From contig NZ_NWSQ01000044.1 in NCBI RefSeq assembly GCF_002531725.1, positions 1 to 33,075 of the forward strand: a stretch of DNA of 33,075 nucleotides, given 5' to 3'. The position numbers were made by a program, and so were the translations under genes. Of the stretch, positions 8,139-16,848 are shown one piece after another. Every line of letters starts with the position of its first letter. The first letter of the stretch is position 1. Under the pieces are notes generated by a model. The model searched no databases. It worked only from the letters and a program-made list of their open reading frames with translations, and was not told where the DNA came from. This DNA is from Rhizobium sp. L43 (lineage in GTDB: Bacteria > Pseudomonadota > Alphaproteobacteria > Rhizobiales > Rhizobiaceae).

Positions 8139-9713
8139 ATGAATCTCTATACCCGCTCCAATCTAAATGACATTGACCGCGTTTGCGTCGAACCCGTCAA
8201 CGCCCGGCGCAATCGCCAGCCTCTCTATGCGCCGCGCAAGAAGATCTTTCCGAAACGCGCCGAAGGGCCATTTCGCCGGTTCAAATGGGTCTTGATGCTG
8301 CTCACGCTTGGCACCTATTACCTCGCGCCATGGATTCGCTGGGATCGCGGTCCCTATGCGCCCAATCAGGCAATCCTCGTCGACCTCGCCTCGCGGCGCT
8401 TCTTCTTTTTCTTCATCGAGATCTGGCCGCAGGAATTCTACTATGTGGCGGGCCTGCTCGTCATGGCGGGCTTCGGCCTCTTCCTCCTCACCGCCGCTGT
8501 CGGCCGCGCCTGGTGTGGCTATGCCTGTCCGCAGACCGTCTGGGTCGATCTCTTTCTCGTCGTCGAACGCGCTGTCGAAGGCGACCGAAACGCTCGGATG
8601 AAGCTCGATGCCGACCCCTTCACTTTCGACAAGCTCAGGAAGCGGGTGATCAAGCACGCGATCTGGCTGCTGATCGCCGTCGCCACGGGCGGAGCGTGGA
8701 TCTCCTATTTTGCCGACGCGCCGAGCCTGGCGGCTTCACTGTTTGACGGCAGCGCTCCTGCCGCTGCGTATGCCACGATCGCCACCCTGACCGCGACGAC
8801 CTATGTGCTTGGCGGCCTCATGCGCGAACAGACATGCACCTATATGTGTCCGTGGCCGCGCATTCAGGGCGCGATGCTGGATGAGAATTCGCTTGTTGTC
8901 ACCTACAACGACTGGCGGGGCGAGCAGCGGTCGCGCCATGCCAAGAAGGCTCAGGGTCTGCCGGTGGGCGATTGCGTGGACTGCAATGCCTGCGTCGCCG
9001 TCTGCCCGATGGGGATCGACATTCGCGACGGCCAGCAGATGGAATGCATCACATGCGCCCTCTGCATCGATGCCTGTGGCGGCGTCATGGACAAGCTCGG
9101 AAAGCCACACGGCCTGATCGCCTATGCGACGCTCAAGGAATATTCGAGCAATATGTCGCTTGCTACTGACGGAGGACGGACAGCCATCCAGCCCTCCAAT
9201 GTCCGAAACGACGACGGAAGCTTCATCCCGACCGTCCGGCATTTCGACTGGCGCATCATCTTCCGCCGAAGAACCGTCTTCTACGGTGTCGTCTGGGCAT
9301 TGATCGGCATCGCCATGGTCGTCCATCTCGCCTTCCGCGATCGGCTCGGGCTCAACGTCGTCCACGACCGGAACCCTCAATATGTTCTGGAAAGCGACGG
9401 CTCCATCCGAAACGGCTACACGCTGCGTGTCCTCAACATGGTGCCGAAGCCGCGGGACGTGACCATCACCCTCGTCGGGCTGGAGGGGGGCACAATGCGC
9501 ATTCCCGAGTTCGGCAGGCAGGATGTCCGCAGCTTCACCGCTCACGTCGAACCCGACGCGGCCACGACGCTCAAGGTCTTCGTCACGCGCGCCCCCGACG
9601 GGGCAGAGATCAACGAATTCCTCTTCGTCATCGAAGATATAGGCCAAGACGCCGGTCAAGCCGACCGGGCGAGCTATCGCGCGGCGTTCAACGCGCCGGG
9701 AGACGTGAAATGA
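8139..9713 (+). CDS. fixG: FixG (CcoG), iron-sulfur membrane protein for cbb3 oxidase biogenesis
   Basis: FixG/CcoG is an inner-membrane protein with two 4Fe-4S clusters. It is needed for cbb3 assembly, thought to act as a cupric reductase in copper delivery. The 524-residue product starts MNLYTRSNLNDID, has a hydrophobic region with CGYACPQTVW, and carries the ferredoxin motifs CVDCNACVAVCP and CITCALCIDAC at about residues 278-315. A further membrane helix (about 380-400) precedes a beta-rich C-terminal domain. The same frame is open back to 7644, but that extension crosses the terminator and the FixK box, so ATG 8139 is the real start. Its end overlaps fixH by four bases. Confidence 0.95.
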   Translation: MNLYTRSNLNDIDRVCVEPVNARRNRQPLYAPRKKIFPKRAEGPFRRFKWVLMLLTLGTYYLAPWIRWDRGPYAPNQAILVDLASRRFFFFFIEIWPQEFYYVAGLLVMAGFGLFLLTAAVGRAWCGYACPQTVWVDLFLVVERAVEGDRNARMKLDADPFTFDKLRKRVIKHAIWLLIAVATGGAWISYFADAPSLAASLFDGSAPAAAYATIATLTATTYVLGGLMREQTCTYMCPWPRIQGAMLDENSLVVTYNDWRGEQRSRHAKKAQGLPVGDCVDCNACVAVCPMGIDIRDGQQMECITCALCIDACGGVMDKLGKPHGLIAYATLKEYSSNMSLATDGGRTAIQPSNVRNDDGSFIPTVRHFDWRIIFRRRTVFYGVVWALIGIAMVVHLAFRDRLGLNVVHDRNPQYVLESDGSIRNGYTLRVLNMVPKPRDVTITLVGLEGGTMRIPEFGRQDVRSFTAHVEPDAATTLKVFVTRAPDGAEINEFLFVIEDIGQDAGQADRASYRAAFNAPGDVK

Positions 9714-10195
9714 AGACATCTACTCGAGGCTTTACCGGCTTGCACGTGCTGCTTGCCACCTCGGCATTCTTCGCCGTGGTGATCGCCGTCAACGCCACCA
9801 TGGCCTTCTATGCTGCGTCCAGCTGGAGTGGCATCGTCGTGGAAAACACCTATGTGGCCAGCCAGGAATTCAACGCCAGGGCGGCAGCGATGAAGGCAAT
9901 GGCCGCCTCCGGCGTCGAGGGCGCGCTCGTCGTTAAGGGCAGCCAAATCCGTTACGACATCCACGACAAGGCCGGCACGCCTGCGATGATCGATGATGTC
10001 ACGCTGAACTTCAAGCGGCCCGTCGGCGATCATGAGGATTTCCGCTTGACGCTCCGGAAGACGGGCGAAGGGCGGTTCGAAGCTGATCACCAGGTTGTCG
10101 CCGGCGACTGGATCGTCGAGGCCATATCGAGAATGAATGGGGCGGTCGTCATGCATGAGGCCAAACGCTTCGACACCGCGGAGTTCCGCCAATGA
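9710..10195 (+). CDS. fixH: FixH (CcoH), cbb3 oxidase assembly protein
   Basis: A 161-residue membrane-anchored protein with one N-terminal hydrophobic helix (TGLHVLLATSAFFAVVIAVN), the motif AFYAASSWSGIVVENTYVAS typical of the FixH family, and a periplasmic beta-rich remainder. It assists maturation of the cbb3 complex. ATGA overlaps join it to fixG before and to fixI after, so translation of the three is coupled. Confidence 0.94.
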   Translation: MKTSTRGFTGLHVLLATSAFFAVVIAVNATMAFYAASSWSGIVVENTYVASQEFNARAAAMKAMAASGVEGALVVKGSQIRYDIHDKAGTPAMIDDVTLNFKRPVGDHEDFRLTLRKTGEGRFEADHQVVAGDWIVEAISRMNGAVVMHEAKRFDTAEFRQ

Positions 10196-12477
10196 CCTGC
10201 TGTTCGATGGATGCGGAAAGCGTTCTCGCCCTCAGCGCGACATCTGCCAGCGCCGGGGAGGTACGCCTTGCCAGCCACCCGCTCGGGGCTGGATTACGCC
10301 AGGTCGACCTCAGCGTGCCCGACGTCCACTGTGGCGGCTGCATATTGACCATCGAAAAAGCACTGTCGGCGCTTGCGTTCGTCAGGAAAGCCCGGGTCAA
10401 TCTCACCGCCAGACGTGTCAGCTGCGTCTATCAGGAGGAGATCGAGGCGAAGGCGACCGATCCCTCCGAAATCCTCGCCGCGATCACTTTGGCCGGATAC
10501 CGCGCCCATCTCATCACGTCGACAGCACTCGAAACCGACAGGATCCGGAACCAGCTACTGCTGGCGATCGGAGTTTCCGGCTTTGCGGCCGCCAACATCA
10601 TGATGCTCTCGGTGTCGGTATGGTCGGGCGCCGATGCGGCCACGCGCGACATGTTTCACTGGATCTCGGCGATGATCGCGGCGCCTGCGCTGGTTTATGC
10701 GGGACGCCTCTTCTTCAAATCGGCGTGGAACGCGGTAAAAAGCGGGCGCACCAACATGGATGTTCCGATCTCGCTTGCCGTGACGCTATCCTATGCAGTC
10801 TCCCTGTGGGAAACCGTGCACCATGGCGAGCATGTCTGGTTCGACGCATCGGTGTCCCTGCTGTTCTTCCTGCTGATCGGTAGAACGCTCGATCATGTCA
10901 TGCGGGAAAAGGCGCGCGCTGCAATCAATGGGCTTGTCAGACTAACGCCGCGCGGTGCGCTGCTGATAATGGCGGACGGGTCGCGGCGCTATGTTGCGGT
11001 CGAAGAGATCGCAGTTGGAGACGAGATCTCGATTGCGGCCGGCGAACGCATCCCCCTCGACGGCATGATCGTCAGCGGCAAGAGCGACGTCGACCTCTCC
11101 ATCGTCACCGGCGAAAGCAGCCCGGTCGCCGTCGCCGCAGGCAGCGCGGTGAATTCGGGTGCGATGAACCTGACCGGTTCGCTCGTCCTGCGGGCGACTA
11201 AAGTGGCAAGGGATTCACTTCTTTCCGAGATCATCGGCCTGATGGAAGCGGCCGAGGGCGGCAGGGCTCGTTATCGCCGGGTCGCCGATCGCGCCGCAGC
11301 ACTTTATTCTCCCGCCGTGCACCTGTTGGCGTTGGCCTCCTTTCTCGCCTGGGGCTTGCTTGGCGGCGATTGGAAACAGGCCATGCTGGTCGCGGTCGCG
11401 GTGCTGATCATCACATGCCCCTGCGCATTGGGCCTTGCTGTACCGGTGGTCCAGGTGGTCGCCGCCGGCGAACTTTTCCGCAGGGGCATCATGGTGAAGG
11501 ACGGTTCGGCGCTCGAAAGACTGGCCGACGCGGACATCGTGGCCTTCGACAAGACCGGCACCCTGACGATGGGCCGGCCCCGCCTCGTCCGAGCCGACGC
11601 GATCGACGGGGGCAATAGCGCCATCGCCTGCGCAATGGCGGCGCATTCCCGGCATCCGCTTTCCCAGGGTCTGGTGCGGGACATAGAGATCTCTTACCCC
11701 TTCGCCTTCGACAGGGTCACGGAAATCGCCGGCGGGGGGCTGGAAGCCTGGAAAGGAGCGGACTTCTATCGGCTCGGCAACCGGGCCTTTGCCTGCGGAA
11801 CCGGGCTCACGCCCGCAGGCGATAGTCCGTTTTCGGAGGTGGTCCTGTCGAAAAACGGCGTTGATCTCGCCCGTTTCCTGTTTGACGACACGCTTCGTCC
11901 GGGCGCCGCCGAGGCTTTCCGCCAGCTCGCTGCAGCCGGTATCGAAACGCTGATAGTATCCGGCGACAGGCAGGCCGTCGTCGACAACACAGCGCGGGCT
12001 CTCGGTATCGGCAAAGCTCTGGGCGACCTGGCGCCGAAACAGAAGGTCGAGGAACTCCAGAGGCTGGGCGCCGAGGGCTATCGCGTGCTCATGGTCGGCG
12101 ACGGGATCAACGACGCACCGGCGCTGGCCGCCGCGCAGGTCTCGATGGCGCCCGCAACCGCATCCGACGTCGGCAGGCAAGCCGCCGACCTTATCTTCTT
12201 CAACGATCGTCTCGATGCCGTTCCTGAAGCAATCGCCGTTGCGCGAAGATCCGCCAGCCTCATTCGCCAGAACTTTGCTCTCGCCATCGGTTACAACGTG
12301 CTTGCGGTACCGATCGCAATCGCCGGCCTGGCAACGCCGCTGATAGCGGCGGTGGCCATGTCGACTTCGTCGATCATCGTCGTGACGAATGCGCTGCGAT
12401 TAAATGCCTTCGGCAGGCGCCCCGGCCTACGGAGCGAGCCGCTTGCCGGGGGAAGTGCGGAAGTTGAAACCACATGA
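10192..12477 (+). CDS. fixI: FixI (CcoI), copper-exporting-type P1B ATPase
   Basis: A heavy-metal P-type ATPase that moves copper across the inner membrane for the CuB centre of FixN. The 761-residue protein shows an N-terminal metal-binding domain with VHCGGC (about residue 43), the translocation motif CPCALGLAVP (about 409), the phosphorylation site DKTGTLT (about 452) and GDGINDAPAL (about 636). The metal domain has CxxC as CGGC, normal for the family. It overlaps fixH by ATGA and fixS by ATGA. An internal GE(S)SPV dephosphorylation loop is present as TGESSPV. Confidence 0.96.
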   Translation: MTCCSMDAESVLALSATSASAGEVRLASHPLGAGLRQVDLSVPDVHCGGCILTIEKALSALAFVRKARVNLTARRVSCVYQEEIEAKATDPSEILAAITLAGYRAHLITSTALETDRIRNQLLLAIGVSGFAAANIMMLSVSVWSGADAATRDMFHWISAMIAAPALVYAGRLFFKSAWNAVKSGRTNMDVPISLAVTLSYAVSLWETVHHGEHVWFDASVSLLFFLLIGRTLDHVMREKARAAINGLVRLTPRGALLIMADGSRRYVAVEEIAVGDEISIAAGERIPLDGMIVSGKSDVDLSIVTGESSPVAVAAGSAVNSGAMNLTGSLVLRATKVARDSLLSEIIGLMEAAEGGRARYRRVADRAAALYSPAVHLLALASFLAWGLLGGDWKQAMLVAVAVLIITCPCALGLAVPVVQVVAAGELFRRGIMVKDGSALERLADADIVAFDKTGTLTMGRPRLVRADAIDGGNSAIACAMAAHSRHPLSQGLVRDIEISYPFAFDRVTEIAGGGLEAWKGADFYRLGNRAFACGTGLTPAGDSPFSEVVLSKNGVDLARFLFDDTLRPGAAEAFRQLAAAGIETLIVSGDRQAVVDNTARALGIGKALGDLAPKQKVEELQRLGAEGYRVLMVGDGINDAPALAAAQVSMAPATASDVGRQAADLIFFNDRLDAVPEAIAVARRSASLIRQNFALAIGYNVLAVPIAIAGLATPLIAAVAMSTSSIIVVTNALRLNAFGRRPGLRSEPLAGGSAEVETT

Positions 12478-12632
12478 ACATGCTGATCTATCTGATGCCG
12501 ATCGCACTGCTGATGGGGGGAATGGGTCTCCTGGCGTTCCTCTGGTCGCTGACGAGCCGCCAGTACGACGACCTTGAAGGAGCAGCTTGGCGAATCCTCG
12601 TCGAGGACGAAACCGATTGCAAAAGACCTTGA
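12474..12632 (+). CDS. fixS: FixS (CcoS), small cbb3 oxidase assembly protein
   Basis: A 52-residue membrane protein beginning MNMLIYLMPIALLMGG with one hydrophobic helix, then FLWSLTSRQYDDLEGAAWRIL, the family signature in which a short helix is followed by QYDDLEG. It overlaps fixI by four bases and ends the fixGHIS operon. It is needed for cofactor insertion into the cbb3 oxidase. Confidence 0.93.
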   Translation: MNMLIYLMPIALLMGGMGLLAFLWSLTSRQYDDLEGAAWRILVEDETDCKRP

Positions 12633-12663
12633 ACCGCTCACGGCCGAAACGAAAGGAAGATCG

Positions 12664-13329
12664 ATGCTATCGAGACATCCCATACTTTTGCGATCTGACC
12701 TGTTTCACGGCCTGGACAAAGCAAGGATAGAAGAACTGGCCGACACGGCTCAGTTCCAGATCTTCGCACCGGACGAGCGGATCATCGCCGAGGGCCAGCA
12801 GGCGTCGTTCGTCTATTGCGTGATGCGCGGCTTCGTGCGACTTTCGAAGTCGGAATCCGCGGGGCGCCAGGCAGATATCTGCATCTGCGAACCGGGCGAG
12901 ACGTTCGGCGAATATCTCCTGTCGGGAGGCGGCTCCTACACCTACAGCGCATGGTCCGCCGACGGCGCAGAGGTCGCGTTGTTCGACCTTGTGGAGTTGC
13001 GGGTGCTCGCCGACCGCTATCCGATCATGCATCGCAACGTGATGCGCATCATAACCCAGCATCTGCTCGGTGCCATGGATTGCATAGCGGGAGACCGGCT
13101 GCACACGGCTGCACAGCGTGTTGCGAATTACCTCGTCAGCCGCTGCCCGGCCTCAGCATCGCAGGCCACCTTTCGCCTGCCTTACCGGAAGAGAATTCTG
13201 GCCGGCAAACTCGGTGTTGCGCCCGAAGCCCTTTCGCGGGCTTTCGCTGCCCTCGGTCCTGCAGGGGTCGAAGTCAGAGGCAGGGTCGTCGTGGTCGACA
13301 GCGTCGATCTGCTGCGGAAGGCGTGCTGA
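12664..13329 (+). CDS. CRP/FNR-family transcription regulator
   Basis: A 221-residue cAMP-receptor-protein-type regulator with a cyclic-nucleotide-like sensor domain (about 5-120; PGETFGEYLLSGG is the conserved turn) and a winged helix-turn-helix around residues 175-198. The recognition helix APEALSRAF carries the E-SR pattern of FNR/FixK proteins, so TTGA-N6-TCAA boxes are its likely sites. The N-terminal cysteine cluster of oxygen-sensing FNR is absent, which places it nearer FixK or other non-sensing members. ATG 12664 has GGAAG upstream and follows fixS by 31 bases, so it is probably read from the fixG promoter. R. etli has a symbiotic-plasmid repressor of cbb3 genes called StoRd; this could be it, but that is from memory. 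Confidence 0.88.
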   Translation: MLSRHPILLRSDLFHGLDKARIEELADTAQFQIFAPDERIIAEGQQASFVYCVMRGFVRLSKSESAGRQADICICEPGETFGEYLLSGGGSYTYSAWSADGAEVALFDLVELRVLADRYPIMHRNVMRIITQHLLGAMDCIAGDRLHTAAQRVANYLVSRCPASASQATFRLPYRKRILAGKLGVAPEALSRAFAALGPAGVEVRGRVVVVDSVDLLRKAC

Positions 13330-13606
13330 CCTCGGGGCAGGGCGATAACCGCGCCGGAATTCGACCGCCGTCAATGTGGCGATCAATCGCTTGCTCCGTT
13401 ATGGCCAGGCGCAAATGTACCAGGACGTCATGCTCATCGGGATTGTTCTTGCCATCTCGACTGTCTTCATCGCTTGCTTCAGGCCTTGTCCGCATCAACG
13501 GTGGCGCTGACGACACATGCGGATACCGTCGGACTGGCGGGCTTAATAGGGAAGTGCAGACGAACGGGCGCAACGAGCACCAACATGCGACGGAGAGCGT
13601 CCGGCG
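13330..13606. other. Intergenic stretch without a clear gene
   Basis: A short plus-strand frame at about 13373-13480 (AINRLLRYGQAQMYQDVML then a hydrophobic run) looks like the tail of a membrane transporter, possibly an MFS protein, but lacks a start and is too short to name. Nothing else is visible. Confidence 0.25.
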
Positions 13607-13810
13607 TTATTCTTCGAGGAGCAGGGCCGTCGCGAGATAACCCATGCTGATGGTGCTTGCGAAGAGGTAGATGAACAGGCCCTGCGCGAGATAATTCTCA
13701 AGCGTGCCTGCCGCGGCAAATCCATTTTGCCAAACGAAGAAGCCCACGGCGGATCTAATTGCGAACCCCGTCGCCAAACGCGTGAGCATGAACCTGATCA
13801 TGCGAGGCAT
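13607..13810 (-). CDS. Small membrane protein with a low-oxygen promoter
   Basis: A 67-residue protein (MPRMIRFMLTRLATGFAIRS...) with two hydrophobic segments, AVGFFVWQNGFAAAG and GLFIYLFASTISMGYLATALLL, ending LLLEE. GAGGTGG lies five bases before the ATG, and an FNR-type dyad lies about 67 bases upstream. The size, ribosome site and box make it a convincing gene. Proteins of this appearance occur in rhizobia, but I know no function. By its regulation it belongs to the microaerobic set, so a role in respiration or the membrane under low oxygen is a guess. Confidence 0.75.
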   Translation of the reverse strand: MPRMIRFMLTRLATGFAIRSAVGFFVWQNGFAAAGTLENYLAQGLFIYLFASTISMGYLATALLLEE

Positions 13811-13870
13811 GGCACCACCTCAAACTTAATCATTACAAATGGCCGGGCAACGGGAATGGTGACTGGCCAA

Positions 13871-13884
13871 TTGAGTTTTGTCAA
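13871..13884 (-). promoter_or_regulatory. FixK/FNR-type dyad before the 67-residue membrane protein
   Basis: TTGAGTTTTGTCAA has perfect TTGA and TCAA half-sites with six bases between. The central bases deviate from the Y...R preference on one side. It is centred about 67 bases before the start codon on the minus strand. Confidence 0.6.
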
Positions 13885-14024
13885 CGACTGGCGCAAGCCG
13901 TCATGCAAGCAGCGGCGGGAGCCGGAGACTACAACAGTGCATCTTCTGTCTTTCGCAGCCGATCACGCCTGCGAATGCGTCGTGAGTTGAGCTGCGAGTT
14001 GCAAGGACGATGCGCGCTAAGGAC

Positions 14025-14345
14025 CTAGCGCGGCGGCGGCTTCTTCGCGCGGTTTGCCAGACGTGTCGGAATGTGGGAATAAACAACGGCACCGGCCACG
14101 CCCACGACCGCATAGAGCACGAACATCAGCTTGATGGCGATCTGTCGACCAAGCCCGACGAAGGCCCTCGCATCAGGCAGGGCGGCGGCAAAGGCGCCGA
14201 CGAGGCTGCGGCGCGCGAATGTCCTCGTCCGATCGGAATCGCCGACGTGCGAGCTTGCTATGCCAATGATGCGGGTCGAGCGCGCGGTGCCGTTTCCATT
14301 CACCGAAGGCGCCCAATAGCTACCCTCACAACAATGATCCGGCAA
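14025..14345 (-). pseudogene. MFS transporter C-terminal fragment
   Basis: The minus-strand frame reads FVGLGRQIAIKLMFVLYAVV followed by GVAGAVVYSHIPTRL, the look of the seventh or later transmembrane part of a major-facilitator transporter. It is preceded by RRSLVGAFAAALPDARAF, which resembles the loop before it. The N-terminal half is absent and the first 25 residues of the frame look random. No gene continues on either side, so it is a fragment. Confidence 0.5.
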
Positions 14346-14483
14346 GCCTTTGGGCGCGCGAGACGCTAGGAGAGGATGCGCCCCCGCCTTGTCTCGTCGC
14401 GTGCTGCGCCCACATTACGATCCAGTGAAGACCTCTCGTCAATCCTGCGAGGGCGCCGAGAATTTGTTCAGCGGAGTGCCGGT

Positions 14484-15489
14484 TCATAAAGCCAGCTCAT
14501 GCTCGGACGACTCGTCAGTCAAGATCAAGCGAGTCGGATCTTTCAAGTCGAACTCAATAACACGTGACACGAAGAGACGGGCATAGCGCGTGAAGGCGCT
14601 GGTCCGCGGAAAGCGAATTACCGTATCGCATCGGGCGAGAAGGTACATCTCTGTAAGAGCAGAGATACCGCCGTCCGCTCCCAGCGATGCACTGTGTAAT
14701 AGCCCGGCCTGTGCCGCCTGGAAGCATTTCGGGATAGTGATTAGATCGGGAAACACACCCAGTAAATGGTCCCGTACCTGCGCGCTGTCCGTACACAAGA
14801 AAACCAGGGCGTCGATGCGGTAGCGCTTTGGCCTTCTCAATGGCAGTGCACACTTGGCGTAAGGCGAACTCCGGATCGGCCCAGTAGGGCGTATGGTCCA
14901 TTATATCTTCGTCATTGCCGTGCCGTACGTGCACACCGATGATACTGCGCCCCTTGAAGTGCTCCTGATAGATGGTGTGAATACGAGCCTGAATTTCAGG
15001 TCTAAGGTTGAGGCTCTGAAATATCTGGCGTTCGGCAGCTTGGTCGCACCGCCACATTAAACAGGCATCAGAAACTACCCTGTTGGTATCAGTATCGTCC
15101 TGGGCTTGAAGAAGCTCAGTCAGTTCGTCCCGTTCCGGGAAAATTTGTTCATCGGGGCGGCAAACGCTCTCGATTGTGGGCTTGTTCCACCATGATGGGA
15201 AGAACGGTCCCGGAAATGAGAACTGGTTGATCTGGTCATCGCAAATCACCCGTACGCCAGCAATATCTTGAATCGGCTCGAAGAACACCGTAAAAGCGTT
15301 CGTGAAGGGTTGATTGAGATAGCAGGAGCCACGCCAATCGATGGCCAGCGTCCGCCCCGTTCGCTGTGCATAGCGCCAAGCTGCCGCCAGCGACCACAGA
15401 CAATCACCGAAACCAGTCCGCCGTCGAGAAACAACATACCGATCCCTCTTCAGCGAGCATGTTCTTTGCCTCGTTCTGGAAAAGCGCAT
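14484..15489 (-). pseudogene. nodZ: nodZ, Nod-factor alpha-1,6-fucosyltransferase, frameshifted
   Basis: NodZ moves L-fucose from GDP-fucose to the 6-position of the reducing-end glucosamine of Nod factors. Frame one gives RDRYVVSRRRTGFGDCLWSL, CYLNQPFTNAFTVFFEP, FPGPFFPSWWNKP, the nucleotide-sugar motif IGVHVRHGNDEDIMDHTPYW and up to AIEKAKALPH; there it runs into unrelated residues. The neighbouring frame (14484 to about 14825) picks up exactly the missing part: VFLCTDSAQV, TEMYLLARCDTVIRFPRTSA, FTRYARLFVSRVIEFDLKDP. So one frameshift near 14815-14830 splits an otherwise full-length gene of about 325-335 residues. It may be a real mutation or a sequence error. The start is uncertain: ATG 15489 is the first in frame, and a TTG at 15522 is possible. 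A nod box lies 400 bases upstream. Confidence 0.88.
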
Positions 15490-15522
15490 CGGCTTAAAAT
15501 CTGCTGAAATTCTGCATATCAA

Positions 15523-15893
15523 TTCGGACCTGCATCAGCGATCGTGATTCTCGCCAATTTTTATGCATGACCCTTCGTCTCACAGATTTACGATTTTCTG
15601 CCAGACTGGAAGTTGCGGCGCCATACGCCTTTTCAGTCCGGGCGTTCAAGCCGCCGCATATCCCTCCGTCATCGTTCAGTCTTTTATCTCGCACCCGATC
15701 CGACCCATCGGCATCGCACTTGGGTCGGAGCGAGAGGCCGGAGCTTCCGTGCAAATGGGCGATGACGTATGTTGCGGTACGGCTCATGTTGGCGCGCTTC
15801 GCCGATTCATCGAGGATGGCGCCGATCTAGCCAATTCCCGTCCCTTCCCGGTACCTGATCTCGTCATTTCATGCGTCTTCTGGAGCATCCCGG
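15523..15893. other. Leader between nodZ and its nod box
   Basis: A minus-strand frame (15494-15787, 97 residues, MSRTATYVIAHLHGSSGLSL...) begins inside this leader. It may extend upstream as ILDESAKRANMSRTATYV. I do not recognise it. It could be a decayed gene that once lay between nod box and nodZ, or a chance frame. Confidence 0.25.
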
Positions 15894-15942
15894 GGAATCC
15901 GTAAATCGATTGTTTGGATAATCGCCATCCGCTTCATGGATA
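15894..15942 (-). promoter_or_regulatory. nod box directed at nodZ
   Basis: The minus strand carries the nod-box pattern: ATCCATGAAGCGGATG, six bases, then ATCCAAACAATCGATTTAC. The core ATCCAAACAATCGATTT is exact and the GATG half is correctly spaced. NodD with a flavonoid would activate leftward transcription towards nodZ. Confidence 0.85.
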
Positions 15943-15969
15943 ACTGTGGGCACCACTGCCATCGTCACA

Positions 15970-16250
15970 GCTGCCACCGTGGCGGCGATGCTGGCGAAGT
16001 CTCACAACTGCGGCTCGCTGGACAAGCAGTCGATGTCGTGCCGCGGCCCAGGTTGTTGATTCAGACGAGCTCGGTTACCTGCACTTGGAGGCCAATCGCG
16101 CCCGGGTGTCTTCCAAATGGTGTCCCGCGCTACGACAACGGCTCGATCCTGATCCCCTCAAGTAGTCGTGTGGTCGTCACAGCATGGACCGCCTGCTTTC
16201 ACCTCTCGACGGTGGTCACCATCCGGGCGACAGTTATCGCTTAGCCAAAA
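15970..16250 (+). mobile_element. IS21-family istB (helper ATPase) remnant
   Basis: Plus-strand translation in shifting frames gives IstB pieces in order: ATVAAMLAKSHNCGSLDK, PRLLI, DELGYLHLEANRA (Walker B region), SRYDNGSILI-like text (read PRYDNGSILIPSS), DRLLS and STVVTI with GDSYRLAKS. At least three frameshifts separate them and the N-terminal Walker A part is missing. It is a dead scrap, lodged between two divergent nod boxes. Confidence 0.65.
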
Positions 16251-16568
16251 GCGACGCTCCGCCCATCTGCGGAAGATTGGGGCCAGCGCTCGGATCTAAC
16301 GAAACCGCAAACCGATGGGGTCAGTTCTTCAATTCGGCAAGTGAGACAAGTTCCTCGAGTCGTTTGACAGCCATAGCCGAGCAATTCTATCCGGCGCTTT
16401 CAGGCTTCCGGAAGGTTTCAATCTGCTCCAGAGCTTTACCCAGAGCAGGTTAAAAAGCCGCCAATGCCGAGCCATGATAAGTTCTTCAAGGGAGCGACGA
16501 CGCAAGTCCCGCGCCAGCCACGACAACAGGCTCGGTCCGTTAGCAGGAACCCGTGGAGGCAGAATTTT
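16251..16568. other. Intergenic stretch, nothing recognised
   Basis: A minus-strand 100-residue frame (16329-16631) overlaps the nod box and looks like chance coding. No other gene, repeat or RNA signal was identified here. Confidence 0.3.
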
Positions 16569-16615
16569 ATCTATGGCGTGGATGGGTGTCATCCAAACAA
16601 TCGATTTTACGAATT
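16569..16615 (+). promoter_or_regulatory. nod box of the nodABCSUIJ operon
   Basis: ATCTATGGCGTGGATG, then six bases, then ATCCAAACAATCGATTTTAC and GAATTG follow the nod-box consensus throughout. It lies 234 bases before the start of the nodA remnant and is the NodD-dependent promoter for nodB, nodC, nodS, nodI and nodJ. Confidence 0.9.
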
Positions 16616-16848
16616 GAATGGCGTCATCCATTAGACGGGCATCTTGACAGAAATCAAGTCGTCGATGGCGCGCCAGTGGTGTAGAGGGGTCAAATGTGTG
16701 GCTTTGGAATGCGATGCTTACATAAGCGTTCGATCAGCCCATTGCATCACCTTGCGATCGTCGACAGCTCGGGGATTCACCACCAATCGTCACTTTGATC
16801 GCAAGATCGGACGCTTTGGCAAATCGGCAAAAATTATGAGGCCTTTGC

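Noticed and set aside
8736..9719. 327-residue frame antisense to fixG
   Set aside because: Shadow frame; fixG on the other strand has full motifs.
11215..12180. 321-residue frame antisense to fixI
   Set aside because: Shadow frame of the P-type ATPase gene.
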